From NCBI RefSeq assembly GCF_900205925.1, contig NZ_OAOD01000003.1, positions 219,063 through 283,062 on the forward strand: a DNA stretch of 64,000 bases, in the 5' to 3' direction. The DNA comes from Clostridium peptidivorans (lineage in GTDB: Bacteria; Bacillota; Clostridia; Clostridiales; Clostridiaceae). This document shows positions 23,152 through 31,217 of this stretch, piece by piece. The notes under the pieces are model-generated. The model ran no database searches and had not been told where the DNA came from. It saw nothing but the letters and a program-made list of their open reading frames with translations. A program made the translations under genes and the position numbers. The stretch's first letter is position 1, and every line of letters begins with the position of its first letter.

Positions 23152-25047
23152 CTACTTTCTTATTATTGCACCTACAGGGCAGGCGCTAAAGCAGCTTCCA
23201 CATTTTATACATTTATCTTGCATAATTTTATGCTTGTCCTTTACTTTTCCTTCAATGCATGAAGTAGGACATACTCTTGCACATTTAGTACAACCTATAC
23301 ATTTATCTGTAATTTCATAGCGAAGTAAGTTTTTACAAACTCCTGCAGGACATCTTTTTTCTTTTACATGAGCTTCATATTCATCATAAAAATATTTAAT
23401 TGTACTAAGTATTGGATTAGGGGCAGTTTGTCCAAGACCACAAAGAGAAGTATCTTTTATGGTTTGAGCAAGTTCTTTAAGGTCAACTAAGTCTTCTTCA
23501 GTACCTTTTCCTTCAGTAATCTTCGTAAGCATTTCTAAAAGTCTCTTATTTCCTATTCTGCAAGGAGTACATTTTCCACAGGATTCGTCCACTGTAAACT
23601 CAAGATAAAATTTAGCTATATCAACCATACAGTTATCTTCATCCATTACAATCATTCCACCAGAACCCATCATAGAACCTATATTTGATAAGGATTCATA
23701 ATCGATTTTAGTATCTAAGTGCTCGGCAGGGATACATCCACCAGAAGGACCACCGGTTTGGACAGCTTTAAATTTACGACCATTTTTTATACCGCCACCA
23801 ATATCGTATATGATTTCTCTTAAAGTAGTTCCCATAGGTACTTCCACAAGACCTACATTATTTATTTTTCCAGCTAGGGCAAAAACCTTTGTTCCTTTAG
23901 AGGTTTCTGTACCAATGGAACTAAACCAGCCAGGACCTTCATTGATAATTGCAGGAACTAAGGCTAAAGTTTCTACATTGTTTACACAAGTAGGTTTTTT
24001 CCACAATCCACTTTCAGCAGGGAATGGAGGCTTGTTTGTAGGTTCTCCTCTTTTTCCTTCTATGGAGTGAATTAAAGCTGTTTCTTCACCACATACAAAT
24101 GCACCAGCACCATATTTAATATTTATGTTAAAGCTAAAATCTGTACCTAAAATATTTTCGCCTAAAAGTCCGTATTCATGAGCTTTCTTTATAGCGATTT
24201 CTAATCTGTGAACTGCAAGAGGATACTCAGCTCTAATGTATATATTTCCTTCATCAGCGCCAATAGCATAACCTGCTATTGCCATTGCTTCTAATACGCT
24301 GTTAGGGTCTCCTTCAAGTATGGAACGATCCATAAATGCACCAGGATCTCCTTCATCTGCATTACAGATTATATATTTCTTAGAGCTTTCATATTTCTTT
24401 GCAAATCCCCATTTTGTTCCTGTAGGGAATCCACCGCCTCCACGTCCGCGAAGTCCAGAATCACTAATAACTTTTATAACATCATCAGGAGTCATCTCAG
24501 TAAGAACTTTTCCTAAAGCTAAATAAGCTTTTTCGCCTATAGCTTCTTCAATATCTTCAGGATTTATAAGTCCACAATTTCTTAGTGCAATTCTCTTTTG
24601 CTTTTTATAAAAAGACATTTCGTCTTGTCTTTTAACTCTTTTTTGAAGAGTAGGTTCTATGAATAAAAGTCTTTCAATTATTTTTCCTTGCATTAGATGA
24701 TTTTCTACGATTTCTTTTGCATCTTCAGGTCTCACATGTACATAAAAGGCATTATCAGGATTTATGTTAATGATAGGACCTTGCTCGCAAAATCCAAAGC
24801 AACCTGTCAAGCTTACCTGCACTTCATTTTCAAGTCCTGCATCTTTAATTTCTTTCTTTAGATTTTCAACTATTTCATAGCTATCTGCAGATTTACAGCC
24901 TGTACCTGCACAAACAGATATTGAACGTTTACATCTCTTGTTTTCTGCAGCTAATTCAGCTTCATGGGAAACTTGCTTTATTGCTACCAACTTTTTGCAA
25001 TCTTCATGATAGTTTTTTAATTGTTCAAAAGATTTTATTTTATTCAA
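23152..25047 (-). CDS. hydB: NuoF-like flavoprotein subunit, HydB of the hydrogenase
   Basis: 631 aa. An N-terminal thioredoxin-like [2Fe-2S] domain (CAGTGCKS ... GCFGFCEQGP) is fused to the NuoF core: NADH-binding GRGGGGFPTG, FMN-binding GAFVCGEETALIHSIEGKRGEP and the [4Fe-4S] site SCGKCTPCRIGNKRL. Two C-terminal [4Fe-4S] ferredoxin motifs follow (CIGCTKCARVC, CIKCGSCFSAC). This length and domain order is that of HydB in bifurcating hydrogenases and of related formate dehydrogenase subunits. It holds the flavin where electrons split between NAD and ferredoxin. It starts 12 bp after hydC in the same transcript. Confidence 0.95.
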   Translation of the reverse strand: MNKIKSFEQLKNYHEDCKKLVAIKQVSHEAELAAENKRCKRSISVCAGTGCKSADSYEIVENLKKEIKDAGLENEVQVSLTGCFGFCEQGPIININPDNAFYVHVRPEDAKEIVENHLMQGKIIERLLFIEPTLQKRVKRQDEMSFYKKQKRIALRNCGLINPEDIEEAIGEKAYLALGKVLTEMTPDDVIKVISDSGLRGRGGGGFPTGTKWGFAKKYESSKKYIICNADEGDPGAFMDRSILEGDPNSVLEAMAIAGYAIGADEGNIYIRAEYPLAVHRLEIAIKKAHEYGLLGENILGTDFSFNINIKYGAGAFVCGEETALIHSIEGKRGEPTNKPPFPAESGLWKKPTCVNNVETLALVPAIINEGPGWFSSIGTETSKGTKVFALAGKINNVGLVEVPMGTTLREIIYDIGGGIKNGRKFKAVQTGGPSGGCIPAEHLDTKIDYESLSNIGSMMGSGGMIVMDEDNCMVDIAKFYLEFTVDESCGKCTPCRIGNKRLLEMLTKITEGKGTEEDLVDLKELAQTIKDTSLCGLGQTAPNPILSTIKYFYDEYEAHVKEKRCPAGVCKNLLRYEITDKCIGCTKCARVCPTSCIEGKVKDKHKIMQDKCIKCGSCFSACPVGAIIRK

Positions 25048-25059
25048 GGTTTATTCCTC

Positions 25060-25542
25060 CTATTCGCCATATTCTTCCATCAATTTAGGAACTCTATCTT
25101 TAGTAAAATGACCATATACTTTATCATTTACAGTAACAACAGGTGCAAGGCCACAAGCACCAACGCAACGTAATACATCTAAAGTAAATTTGCCATCTTT
25201 TGTAGTTTCTCCAACCTTTATATTTAATCTTTGTTGTAATTCACTTACTACATCTCCAGCACCTCTTACGAAACATGCAGTACCCATACATACACTTATA
25301 ACATATTCGCCTTTAGGCTCTGTATTAAAGTAAGAATAAAAAGTCACTACACCATATACACTAGAAACAGGTATATTTAATTTATCAGCTACAAATTTTT
25401 GGACCTGTTCAGGCAAGTAACCAAATAACTGTTGAGCTTTATGAAGTACACTTATTAAGGCTCCTTCTTTGTCCTTTAAAGAATCTATGTACTCGCTTAA
25501 TTCTTGAAATTTAGCTTCTGCTAGTTCGTTTTTACAACTCAA
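25060..25542 (-). CDS. hydC: NuoE-like [2Fe-2S] subunit, HydC of the hydrogenase
   Basis: 160 aa, the usual length. The thioredoxin-like [2Fe-2S] domain has its four cysteines in CMGTACFVRG and RCVGACGLAP. An N-terminal helical part (EGALISVLHKAQQLFGYLPEQVQ) is typical of NuoE. The start is TTG at 25542, with GGGGG about 9 nt upstream; no ATG is placed better. It is the first gene of hydCBA. The promoter and a Rex-like operator lie at 25588-25619, which suggests repression when the NADH/NAD ratio is low. Confidence 0.94.
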   Translation of the reverse strand: MSCKNELAEAKFQELSEYIDSLKDKEGALISVLHKAQQLFGYLPEQVQKFVADKLNIPVSSVYGVVTFYSYFNTEPKGEYVISVCMGTACFVRGAGDVVSELQQRLNIKVGETTKDGKFTLDVLRCVGACGLAPVVTVNDKVYGHFTKDRVPKLMEEYGE

Positions 25543-25587
25543 TTTTAAGTGCCCCCTTTGTAAATGATTTAATATTTTTATAATTTA

Positions 25588-25619
25588 ATTATATCAGAAT
25601 TTTGTTTAAATATTAACAA
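25588..25619 (-). promoter_or_regulatory. hydCBA promoter overlapped by Rex-like operator
   Basis: On the minus strand a -10 TATAAT (25593-25588) and a -35-like TTAATA (25616-25611) are 17 bp apart. The plus strand 25602-25619 reads TTGTTTA-AATA-TTAACAA, one base from the Rex consensus TTGTTAA-N4-TTAACAA, and covers the spacer and -35. Confidence 0.7.
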
Positions 25620-25730
25620 TTTTTATTTTTGGATTTATTTTAAATATACTAAAAAAAATTTGGAATTGCAATAATGATAAAGTTAATTATACAATGTAAA
25701 TATTGGTAATGATTTGAGAGGATGGTTGAT

Positions 25731-26573
25731 ATGAAGCTGAATGCAAGTAAAATAGTAGTATTATCATTAATTGCTGTTGTATGTATTAGTTTTTTTTATT
25801 TTCAAAATAATCTAATAGAAACAAGTTATTATACTCTGAAATTCAAAAAAATGCCTGAAAAGTTTGACAATTTTAAGATAATCCATATTTCAGATTTACA
25901 TAGTAAAGAGTTTGGAAAAAGGAACAGAGTATTATTGGATAAGATAGCAAAAGAAAAGCCAAATTTCATACTTATCACAGGAGATATAATAGACAGAAGA
26001 AATTATAATGAAGAGCCAAGTCTTTATTTTGCAGAACAGTGTATGAAAATAGCACCTGTATACTTTTCTACAGGAAACCACGAAATGTGGAGTGGAAAAC
26101 TTAATGGACTAGAAGAAAAAATGAAAAATATAGGGGTAAGTGTACTTAGGAATGAATCTAATCAAATAAAAATAGGTGATGAAAGTATTTATATACTAGG
26201 TATTGATGATCCAGTAGTATATAAAACAAAAGAAGAAGGAAAAGTACTTGTAAAAAATATAAAAAGTAGTTTGAAAAATGTTCCTAAAGATAGCTTTAAA
26301 ATTTTATTATCCCATAGACCAGAAAGAATAGATATATATGAAAATGCAAATGTGGATTTAATTCTGTCTGGACATGCTCATGGAGGACAAATAAGACTTC
26401 CTTATATAGGAGGAATTTTAGCACCAGGACAAGGTTTTTTTCCAAAGTATGAAGAAGGGGTCCATAACATAGGAAGTGCTAAAATTGAAATAAGCAGAGG
26501 CCTTGGAAATAGCTCATTTCCACTAAGAGTATTTAATAGACCAGAACTTGTAGTGATTAGCTTGAAGAAGTAA
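25731..26573 (+). CDS. Membrane-anchored metallophosphoesterase (YkuE/YaeI-like)
   Basis: 280 aa from the ATG at 25731; an ATG at 25722 overlaps the RBS GAGAGG and is unlikely. One membrane segment at ~8-25. The calcineurin-like metal motifs are complete: ISDLHS (D-x-H), GDIIDRR (GDxxD), GNHE, LSHRPE and GHAHGGQ. Relatives such as B. subtilis YkuE act on phosphate esters at the membrane or wall. The gene is divergent from hydC and followed by an ECF S component 120 bp later, so it is probably monocistronic. Confidence 0.88.
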   Translation: MKLNASKIVVLSLIAVVCISFFYFQNNLIETSYYTLKFKKMPEKFDNFKIIHISDLHSKEFGKRNRVLLDKIAKEKPNFILITGDIIDRRNYNEEPSLYFAEQCMKIAPVYFSTGNHEMWSGKLNGLEEKMKNIGVSVLRNESNQIKIGDESIYILGIDDPVVYKTKEEGKVLVKNIKSSLKNVPKDSFKILLSHRPERIDIYENANVDLILSGHAHGGQIRLPYIGGILAPGQGFFPKYEEGVHNIGSAKIEISRGLGNSSFPLRVFNRPELVVISLKK

Positions 26574-26584
26574 TAGGTAATTGT

Positions 26585-26605
26585 TAACTATTAACTATTA
26601 ACTAG
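26585..26605. repeat. Tandem heptamer TTAACTA x3
   Basis: Three exact TTAACTA units in the gap between the phosphoesterase and the ECF gene. No role is evident. Confidence 0.7.
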
Positions 26606-26692
26606 TATTGTATCGGTACATTTGAAAAGAATATGGCTATAACTTATAATAAAAACAATTAATGTATTAGATGTAAAGGAGATGGAAGGGGT

Positions 26693-27235
26693 ATGGAGAT
26701 TAACGGAAGAATTAAAACCAAGACAATAGTAGAAATGGCACTTATGATTGCAATTATATGTTTAGTGACCATGACAATGAAAGTACCAACAGTTATAGGT
26801 TATACTCATTTAGGAGATGGATTTGTATTTGTGGCTGCTGTAGTATTTGGAAAAAGAAGAGGAGCGATTGCTGCAGCACTAGGAATGACTCTTGCAGATA
26901 TTTTAGGGGGATATGCTATATGGGCACCATTTACATTTGTAATAAAAGCAGTTATGGCATATATAGCAGCAACTTTAGCATATAGAAATGATTATAATGG
27001 AGATAATGTAAAAAACAATATTTTTGCTTTTGCAGTAGCTGGAGCTTGGATGGTTTTAGCATATTATTTAGCCAATGCAGTAATAGTGCGTTATATATAT
27101 GTTGAATCAGCAAGTTTTTATGAAAGTTTAGTTTTAGCCTTAGCGGATATTCCAGCAAATACAATGCAAATAGCTGTTGGAATTGTGGTAGCTATTCTTT
27201 TATTAAAAGCAATCAAGGGGAAGATAAGATTTTAA
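26693..27235 (+). CDS. ECF transporter S component
   Basis: 180 aa with about five or six hydrophobic segments spread over the whole length. TKTIVEMALMIAIICL opens the protein; GDGFVFVAAVVFGKRRGAIAAALGMTLADILGGYAIWAPFTFVIKA is the central pattern of ECF substrate-binding subunits, and DIPANTMQ lies near the end. S components capture a vitamin or cofactor and dock on the shared EcfAAT module, which is not in this window. The substrate cannot be read from sequence, and no riboswitch is visible upstream. Confidence 0.8.
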   Translation: MEINGRIKTKTIVEMALMIAIICLVTMTMKVPTVIGYTHLGDGFVFVAAVVFGKRRGAIAAALGMTLADILGGYAIWAPFTFVIKAVMAYIAATLAYRNDYNGDNVKNNIFAFAVAGAWMVLAYYLANAVIVRYIYVESASFYESLVLALADIPANTMQIAVGIVVAILLLKAIKGKIRF

Positions 27236-27271
27236 GTCTAATTAATATATGGTGTGTTAATAATCTACAGG

Positions 27272-27304
27272 AAAAGTTCGCCTAGAAATTTTAGGCGAAC
27301 TTTT
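27272..27304 (+). terminator. Intrinsic terminator
   Basis: Perfect 13-bp stem AAAAGTTCGCCTA (27272-27284) with its complement at 27292-27304, followed by AACTTTTT. It ends the ECF gene transcript. Confidence 0.88.
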
Positions 27305-27497
27305 AACTTTTTAAAAGGTTAATTTGATAAACTAACAAAGAGTGCAAGAAATTATTTCTATAAAAATATAATAATTTAATGAAATAAGGTAAAAATCAAT
27401 GAAATAATTAATAAAATTTAATTTCAAATGTTTACATGGATTAAAGTTGCTATTGCAATATTACATCGAGTGTTTTATAATTAAGCGAAATTAATAT

Positions 27498-27683
27498 TTG
27501 TCTCGGATGAAGGTAATAGGAGAGAGGCTTTTATAGCCCACCGAAGATGTTAATCTTTCAGGTACCATTATTTATGGGGAGGACTGTTACTGGACGAAAC
27601 TCTGGAGAGACTCTATTTAGAGCACCGAAGGAGAAAGTTGGGATATTGTTATTCCAATGAAACTCTCAGGTAAAAGGACAGAG
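27498..27683 (+). ncRNA. Tandem glycine riboswitch
   Basis: Two aptamers in series. Aptamer 1 has GGAGAG, CCACCGAAG and CTTTCAGGTA; aptamer 2 has CTCTGGAGAG, GCACCGAAGGAG, ACTCTCAGGTAAAAGG and ends GGACAGAG. These are the glycine-riboswitch signatures in their normal order. Downstream, AGGACAGAGAATAGA could pair with TCTATTCT and CTGTCCT near 27742-27767, an alternative to P1 of aptamer 2, and an AGAGGT/ACCTCT hairpin nests inside. The switch controls the AGCS transporter at 27792. An ATG at 27657 lies inside aptamer 2 and is not a start codon. Confidence 0.93.
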
Positions 27684-27791
27684 AATAGAACAGTATATCC
27701 AGAGGTCTGTTTTTTTGCAGTACCTCTATTTATTTGTCACGAATCTATTCTTTTGCTGTCCTCAGAAATAATTTTATTAGGAGGATGGATC

Positions 27792-29195
27792 ATGGAAAAT
27801 CTAATTCAAATCTTTAACAAAATCGACTCAATAGTATGGGGAACACCCTTACTAATTCTTCTTGTGGGAACAGGAATTTATCTTACACTAAGACTTAAAT
27901 GTCTACAAATTTCAAAACTTCCATTAGCATTTAAATATTTATTTTCTAAAGAAGATGGAGATAATTCAGGTAAAGGTGATGTTACAAGCTTTCAGGCGTT
28001 GTGTACAGCACTTGCTGCAACTATTGGTACAGGTAATATAGTAGGTGTAGCCACTGCGATAAAGGCTGGAGGACCAGGAGCATTATTTTGGATGTGGATG
28101 GCAGCTTTCTTTGGAATGGCTACAAAATATGCAGAAGGATTACTTGCTGTAAAATACAGAGTAATAGATAAGAATGGTCAAATGTCTGGTGGACCTATGT
28201 ATTATATAGAAAGAGGACTTAAAAACAAATGGATGGCTAAGCTATTTGCTATATTTGGAATAGGAGTAGCTTACTTTGGAATAGGAACTTTTGCACAAAT
28301 AAATGCAATAACTGAATCTCTAAAGGATTCATATAATGTGCCAACTATTACTACAGGATTTGTAATAACTTTCTTGGTTGCAATGGTTACTTTAGGTGGT
28401 ATTAAAAGTATAGCAAGAGTATCGGAAAAGATAGTTCCATTTATGGCTATAATGTATATAATTGCAACATTAACAATACTTGCTTTAAATATTAAGCTAG
28501 TACCAGGAGCTTTGCTACTTGTTATAAAAAGTGCATTTACTCCTAGTGCAGCAGTGGGCGGATTCTTAGGTGCTACAGTTAAACAGGCTATCCAAAATGG
28601 TGTGGCAAGAGGAGTGTTTTCAAATGAATCAGGACTTGGAAGTGCACCTATTGCAGCAGCCGCAGCAAAGACAAAATCCTGTGTAAGACAAGGCCTTATA
28701 TCTATGACAGGAACATTTATAGATACTATATTAATATGTACAATGACAGGTATAACCTTAATTTTAACAGGAGCATGGAAATCAGATTTAGCAGGAGCTG
28801 CTATGACAAATGCAGCATTTACACAAGGTATGCCTATAGAAGCTTTGGGAAAATTTATAATAACTATAGGACTTATGTTCTTTGCATTCACAACTATATT
28901 AGGATGGAATTATTATGGTGAAAGATGTGCAGAATATTTATTTGGAGCAAAGGGAGTAAAACCTTATAGATATATATTTATAGCAATTGTAGCGGTTGGA
29001 GGATTGTCTATATTAAAGTTAGATTTAATATGGATAATTGCAGATATAGTTAATGGACTTATGGCTATACCTAATTTAATAGCATTAATAGGATTAAGCC
29101 CTGTAGTGATTAATGAGACAAAACTTTACTTTGAAAAATTAAAAATTGAAGAAAATCCAGAGGATGAAGATATAATAATGTCTAAGGCATTGTAA
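27792..29195 (+). CDS. Alanine/glycine:cation symporter (AGCS family)
   Basis: 467 aa from the ATG at 27792, with AGGAGG at 27779-27784. About 10-11 membrane segments. Family phrases include ALAATIGTGNIVGVATAI, GGPGALFWMWMAAFFGMATKYAEG, GGPMYYIERG and NESGLGSAPIAAAAAKT. AGCS proteins take up alanine or glycine with Na+ or H+. The tandem glycine riboswitch directly upstream makes glycine the likely substrate or signal. A long terminator hairpin follows at 29201-29258, so this is a single-gene transcript. Confidence 0.93.
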   Translation: MENLIQIFNKIDSIVWGTPLLILLVGTGIYLTLRLKCLQISKLPLAFKYLFSKEDGDNSGKGDVTSFQALCTALAATIGTGNIVGVATAIKAGGPGALFWMWMAAFFGMATKYAEGLLAVKYRVIDKNGQMSGGPMYYIERGLKNKWMAKLFAIFGIGVAYFGIGTFAQINAITESLKDSYNVPTITTGFVITFLVAMVTLGGIKSIARVSEKIVPFMAIMYIIATLTILALNIKLVPGALLLVIKSAFTPSAAVGGFLGATVKQAIQNGVARGVFSNESGLGSAPIAAAAAKTKSCVRQGLISMTGTFIDTILICTMTGITLILTGAWKSDLAGAAMTNAAFTQGMPIEALGKFIITIGLMFFAFTTILGWNYYGERCAEYLFGAKGVKPYRYIFIAIVAVGGLSILKLDLIWIIADIVNGLMAIPNLIALIGLSPVVINETKLYFEKLKIEENPEDEDIIMSKAL

Positions 29196-29200
29196 TGTAT

Positions 29201-29258
29201 AAAAGCCTCCTATGTAGTTGATATATATAGTGAATATATTAACTACATAGGAGGTTTT
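29201..29258 (+). terminator. Long intrinsic terminator
   Basis: CCTCCTATGTAGTT (29206-29219) pairs perfectly with 29241-29254, with an AT-only inner stem, then a T-run (TTTTTATTTATTT). It ends the AGCS transcript. Confidence 0.9.
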
Positions 29259-29341
29259 TATTTATTTGCGAACATTAGTTATAAAAATGTTGCGAAAAAC
29301 ACCGTATACACGAATAATAATAATAAATTTGAAAAGCAATG

Positions 29342-29370
29342 TTGACAGAGTATAAAAATAATGCTAATAT
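29342..29370 (+). promoter_or_regulatory. Sigma-A promoter for the purine permease gene
   Basis: TTGACA (29342-29347), 17-bp spacer, TAATAT (29365-29370). The transcript leader would be only ~65 nt, too short for a purine riboswitch. A PurBox-like ATTTGCGAACATT lies upstream at 29264-29276. Confidence 0.75.
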
Positions 29371-29441
29371 TAGGTTGGAAATTATAATATATCGTTCGTG
29401 ATTATGAGAAGATTATAAGTGATTATAAGGAGGATTAAATA

Positions 29442-30887
29442 ATGCAGCAGTTAAAAGAAGAAAGATATGATCAAAAACCATCTAAAGGTTTTTTAGATTC
29501 ATTTTTTAAATTAAGTGAAAATGGAACTAATGTAAAAACTGAAATTATAGCAGGTATTACTACTTTTATAACAATGGCGTATATAATATTTGTAAATCCA
29601 GGAATACTTATGCAAGCAGGAATGAATACACAAGGGCTTTTAGGGGAAGCAGCAGTAAAAGCAGGAATTAGCGCTTTAAATGATCCAATGGTTGCTTCAG
29701 TTTTTGCAGCTACATGTATCTCAGCAGCAGTCGGTACATTTATAATGGGGATATATGCAAATGTTCCTTTTGCCCAAGCTCCAGGAATGGGACTTAATGC
29801 TTTCTTTACATTCAGCGTTTGTCTTGGAATGGGATATACTTGGCAGCAAGCATTAGCAGCAGTATTTATTTCAGGTATTTTATTTATTATACTTACATTA
29901 ACAAGTGTAAGAGAAATGATAGTAGATGCAATACCTACTAACTTAAAATTTGCAATTTCTGGTGGTATAGGATTATTCATTGCTTTAATAGGATTTAAGA
30001 GTGGTGGAATAATAGTAGCAAATCCCGCAACTTTAGTTGGTTTTGGAGACTTTATGGCGCCAAACACTATACTTACTTTGATTGGAGTTACGATAACGGC
30101 AATACTCATGTCTAGAAACGTAAAAGGTTCAATACTTATTGGTATTTTATTAACTACTATTATAGGTATTCCATTAGGGGTTACTAAAACTGTTCCATTA
30201 ACTCAGCTTGTAAGTGCACCGCCTTCTTTAAGTCATACTTTTTTACAATTAGATTTAGCAGGATTATTAAATATAGGACAACATGGATTATTTAAGGCTA
30301 TTTTAAATGTACTTATGGTTGTTATATCCTTCAGCCTTGTAGATATGTTTGATACAATTGGAACATTAGTTGGAACAGCTCAAAAGGCAAATATGTTAGA
30401 TGAGAACGGAAAAATGAAAAACATGAATAAGGCGTTACTTTCTGATGCAGTAGCTACTACAACAGGAGCGTTGCTTGGGACAAGTACTGTTACAACTTTC
30501 GTAGAATCCACTGCTGGTATTTCAGAAGGTGGAAGAACAGGACTTACTTCTGTAGTAACAGGAATAATGTTCTTGGTTGCAATGTTCTTTACAGGACTTG
30601 TAGGAATAGTTCCAGCAGAAGCAACTGCTCCAGCTTTAATAGTAGTTGGGGTACTAATGATGGGGGCAGTAACTAATATAAACTTTAATGATTTTACAGA
30701 AGCTTTACCAGCATTCTTTACAATATCAATAATGCCATTTAGCTACAGTATAGCAAATGGAATAGCAGCAGGAATTATATTTTACCCAATAGTTAAAATA
30801 GTAACTGGAAGAAGAAAAGAAGTTCATCCAATAGTATATATTTTAGCAGCATTATTTATATTAAGATTTACAATACTTCCTAAGTAA
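29442..30887 (+). CDS. NCS2 / AzgA-type purine permease
   Basis: 481 aa with about 12 hydrophobic segments. KTEIIAGITTFITMAYIIFVNPGIL, ANVPFAQAPGMGLNAFFTF and SFSLVDMFDTIGTLVGTAQKA are signatures of the hypoxanthine/guanine/adenine permease branch (PbuG/PbuO, AzgA). It carries purine bases in with protons through the cytoplasmic membrane. GGAGG precedes the ATG. It is driven by the promoter at 29342-29370 and is followed by a large palindrome that likely ends its transcript. Which purine is carried cannot be told. Confidence 0.93.
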   Translation: MQQLKEERYDQKPSKGFLDSFFKLSENGTNVKTEIIAGITTFITMAYIIFVNPGILMQAGMNTQGLLGEAAVKAGISALNDPMVASVFAATCISAAVGTFIMGIYANVPFAQAPGMGLNAFFTFSVCLGMGYTWQQALAAVFISGILFIILTLTSVREMIVDAIPTNLKFAISGGIGLFIALIGFKSGGIIVANPATLVGFGDFMAPNTILTLIGVTITAILMSRNVKGSILIGILLTTIIGIPLGVTKTVPLTQLVSAPPSLSHTFLQLDLAGLLNIGQHGLFKAILNVLMVVISFSLVDMFDTIGTLVGTAQKANMLDENGKMKNMNKALLSDAVATTTGALLGTSTVTTFVESTAGISEGGRTGLTSVVTGIMFLVAMFFTGLVGIVPAEATAPALIVVGVLMMGAVTNINFNDFTEALPAFFTISIMPFSYSIANGIAAGIIFYPIVKIVTGRRKEVHPIVYILAALFILRFTILPK

Positions 30888-30893
30888 TTTTAC

Positions 30894-31127
30894 GACATTT
30901 TTAATATTGAAACTATCGTATGGGATTTGCATCTAAGAAAGCAGTTCGCTACGCAAAAAAGCTCTAATATTTATAATTTTAAAACATCTAAACTTTCTAA
31001 ACTCGCTGTTGCTCAGACAGTAGAAAGTTCTAACGGTGTTTTAAAATTATAAATAAAGAGCTTTTAATGCTTGCTTAAATGCTTTCTACGATGCAAATCC
31101 CATACTGGTTTCAATATTAAAAGTGTC
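30894..31127. repeat. 234-bp palindromic element (MITE-like)
   Basis: Outer arms 30894-30965 and 31057-31127 are imperfect inverted repeats (GGGATTTGCATC/GATGCAAATCCC are perfect). Inner arms ATTTATAATTTTAAAACA (30969-30986) and 31037-31054 match over 18 bp exactly, and AACTTTCT/AGAAAGTT closes around a ~23-nt loop. No coding capacity. A half copy lies at 32838-32907. It fits a non-autonomous mobile repeat or a very large structured RNA. Confidence 0.8.
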
Positions 31128-31154
31128 TTTATGTGAACTAAACTGCTGAAGGAC

Positions 31155-31180
31155 AAAAAGTCAGCAATTGCTGACTTTTA
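31155..31180. terminator. Bidirectional terminator
   Basis: AAAAGTCAGCAA directly abuts its complement TTGCTGACTTTT, with A and T runs on either side. It serves the minus-strand ferredoxin gene. Confidence 0.8.
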
Positions 31181-31217
31181 TTCAAAATTATTATTTATTG
31201 TTATTTAATAATTGATT

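Noticed and set aside
27657..27791. Possible 45-codon N-terminal extension of the AGCS transporter
   Set aside because: The ATG at 27657 lies within aptamer 2 of the glycine riboswitch; the real start at 27792 has AGGAGG and the expected MENLIQIFNKID-type N-terminus.
28271..28891. 206-aa minus-strand reading frame inside the AGCS gene
   Set aside because: It is the mirror of a strongly supported membrane transporter gene, is low in complexity, and lacks an RBS. The same holds for 29471-30109 inside the purine permease gene.
29371..29441. Purine riboswitch before the NCS2 permease
   Set aside because: The leader after the promoter is only ~65 nt and lacks the conserved purine aptamer core.
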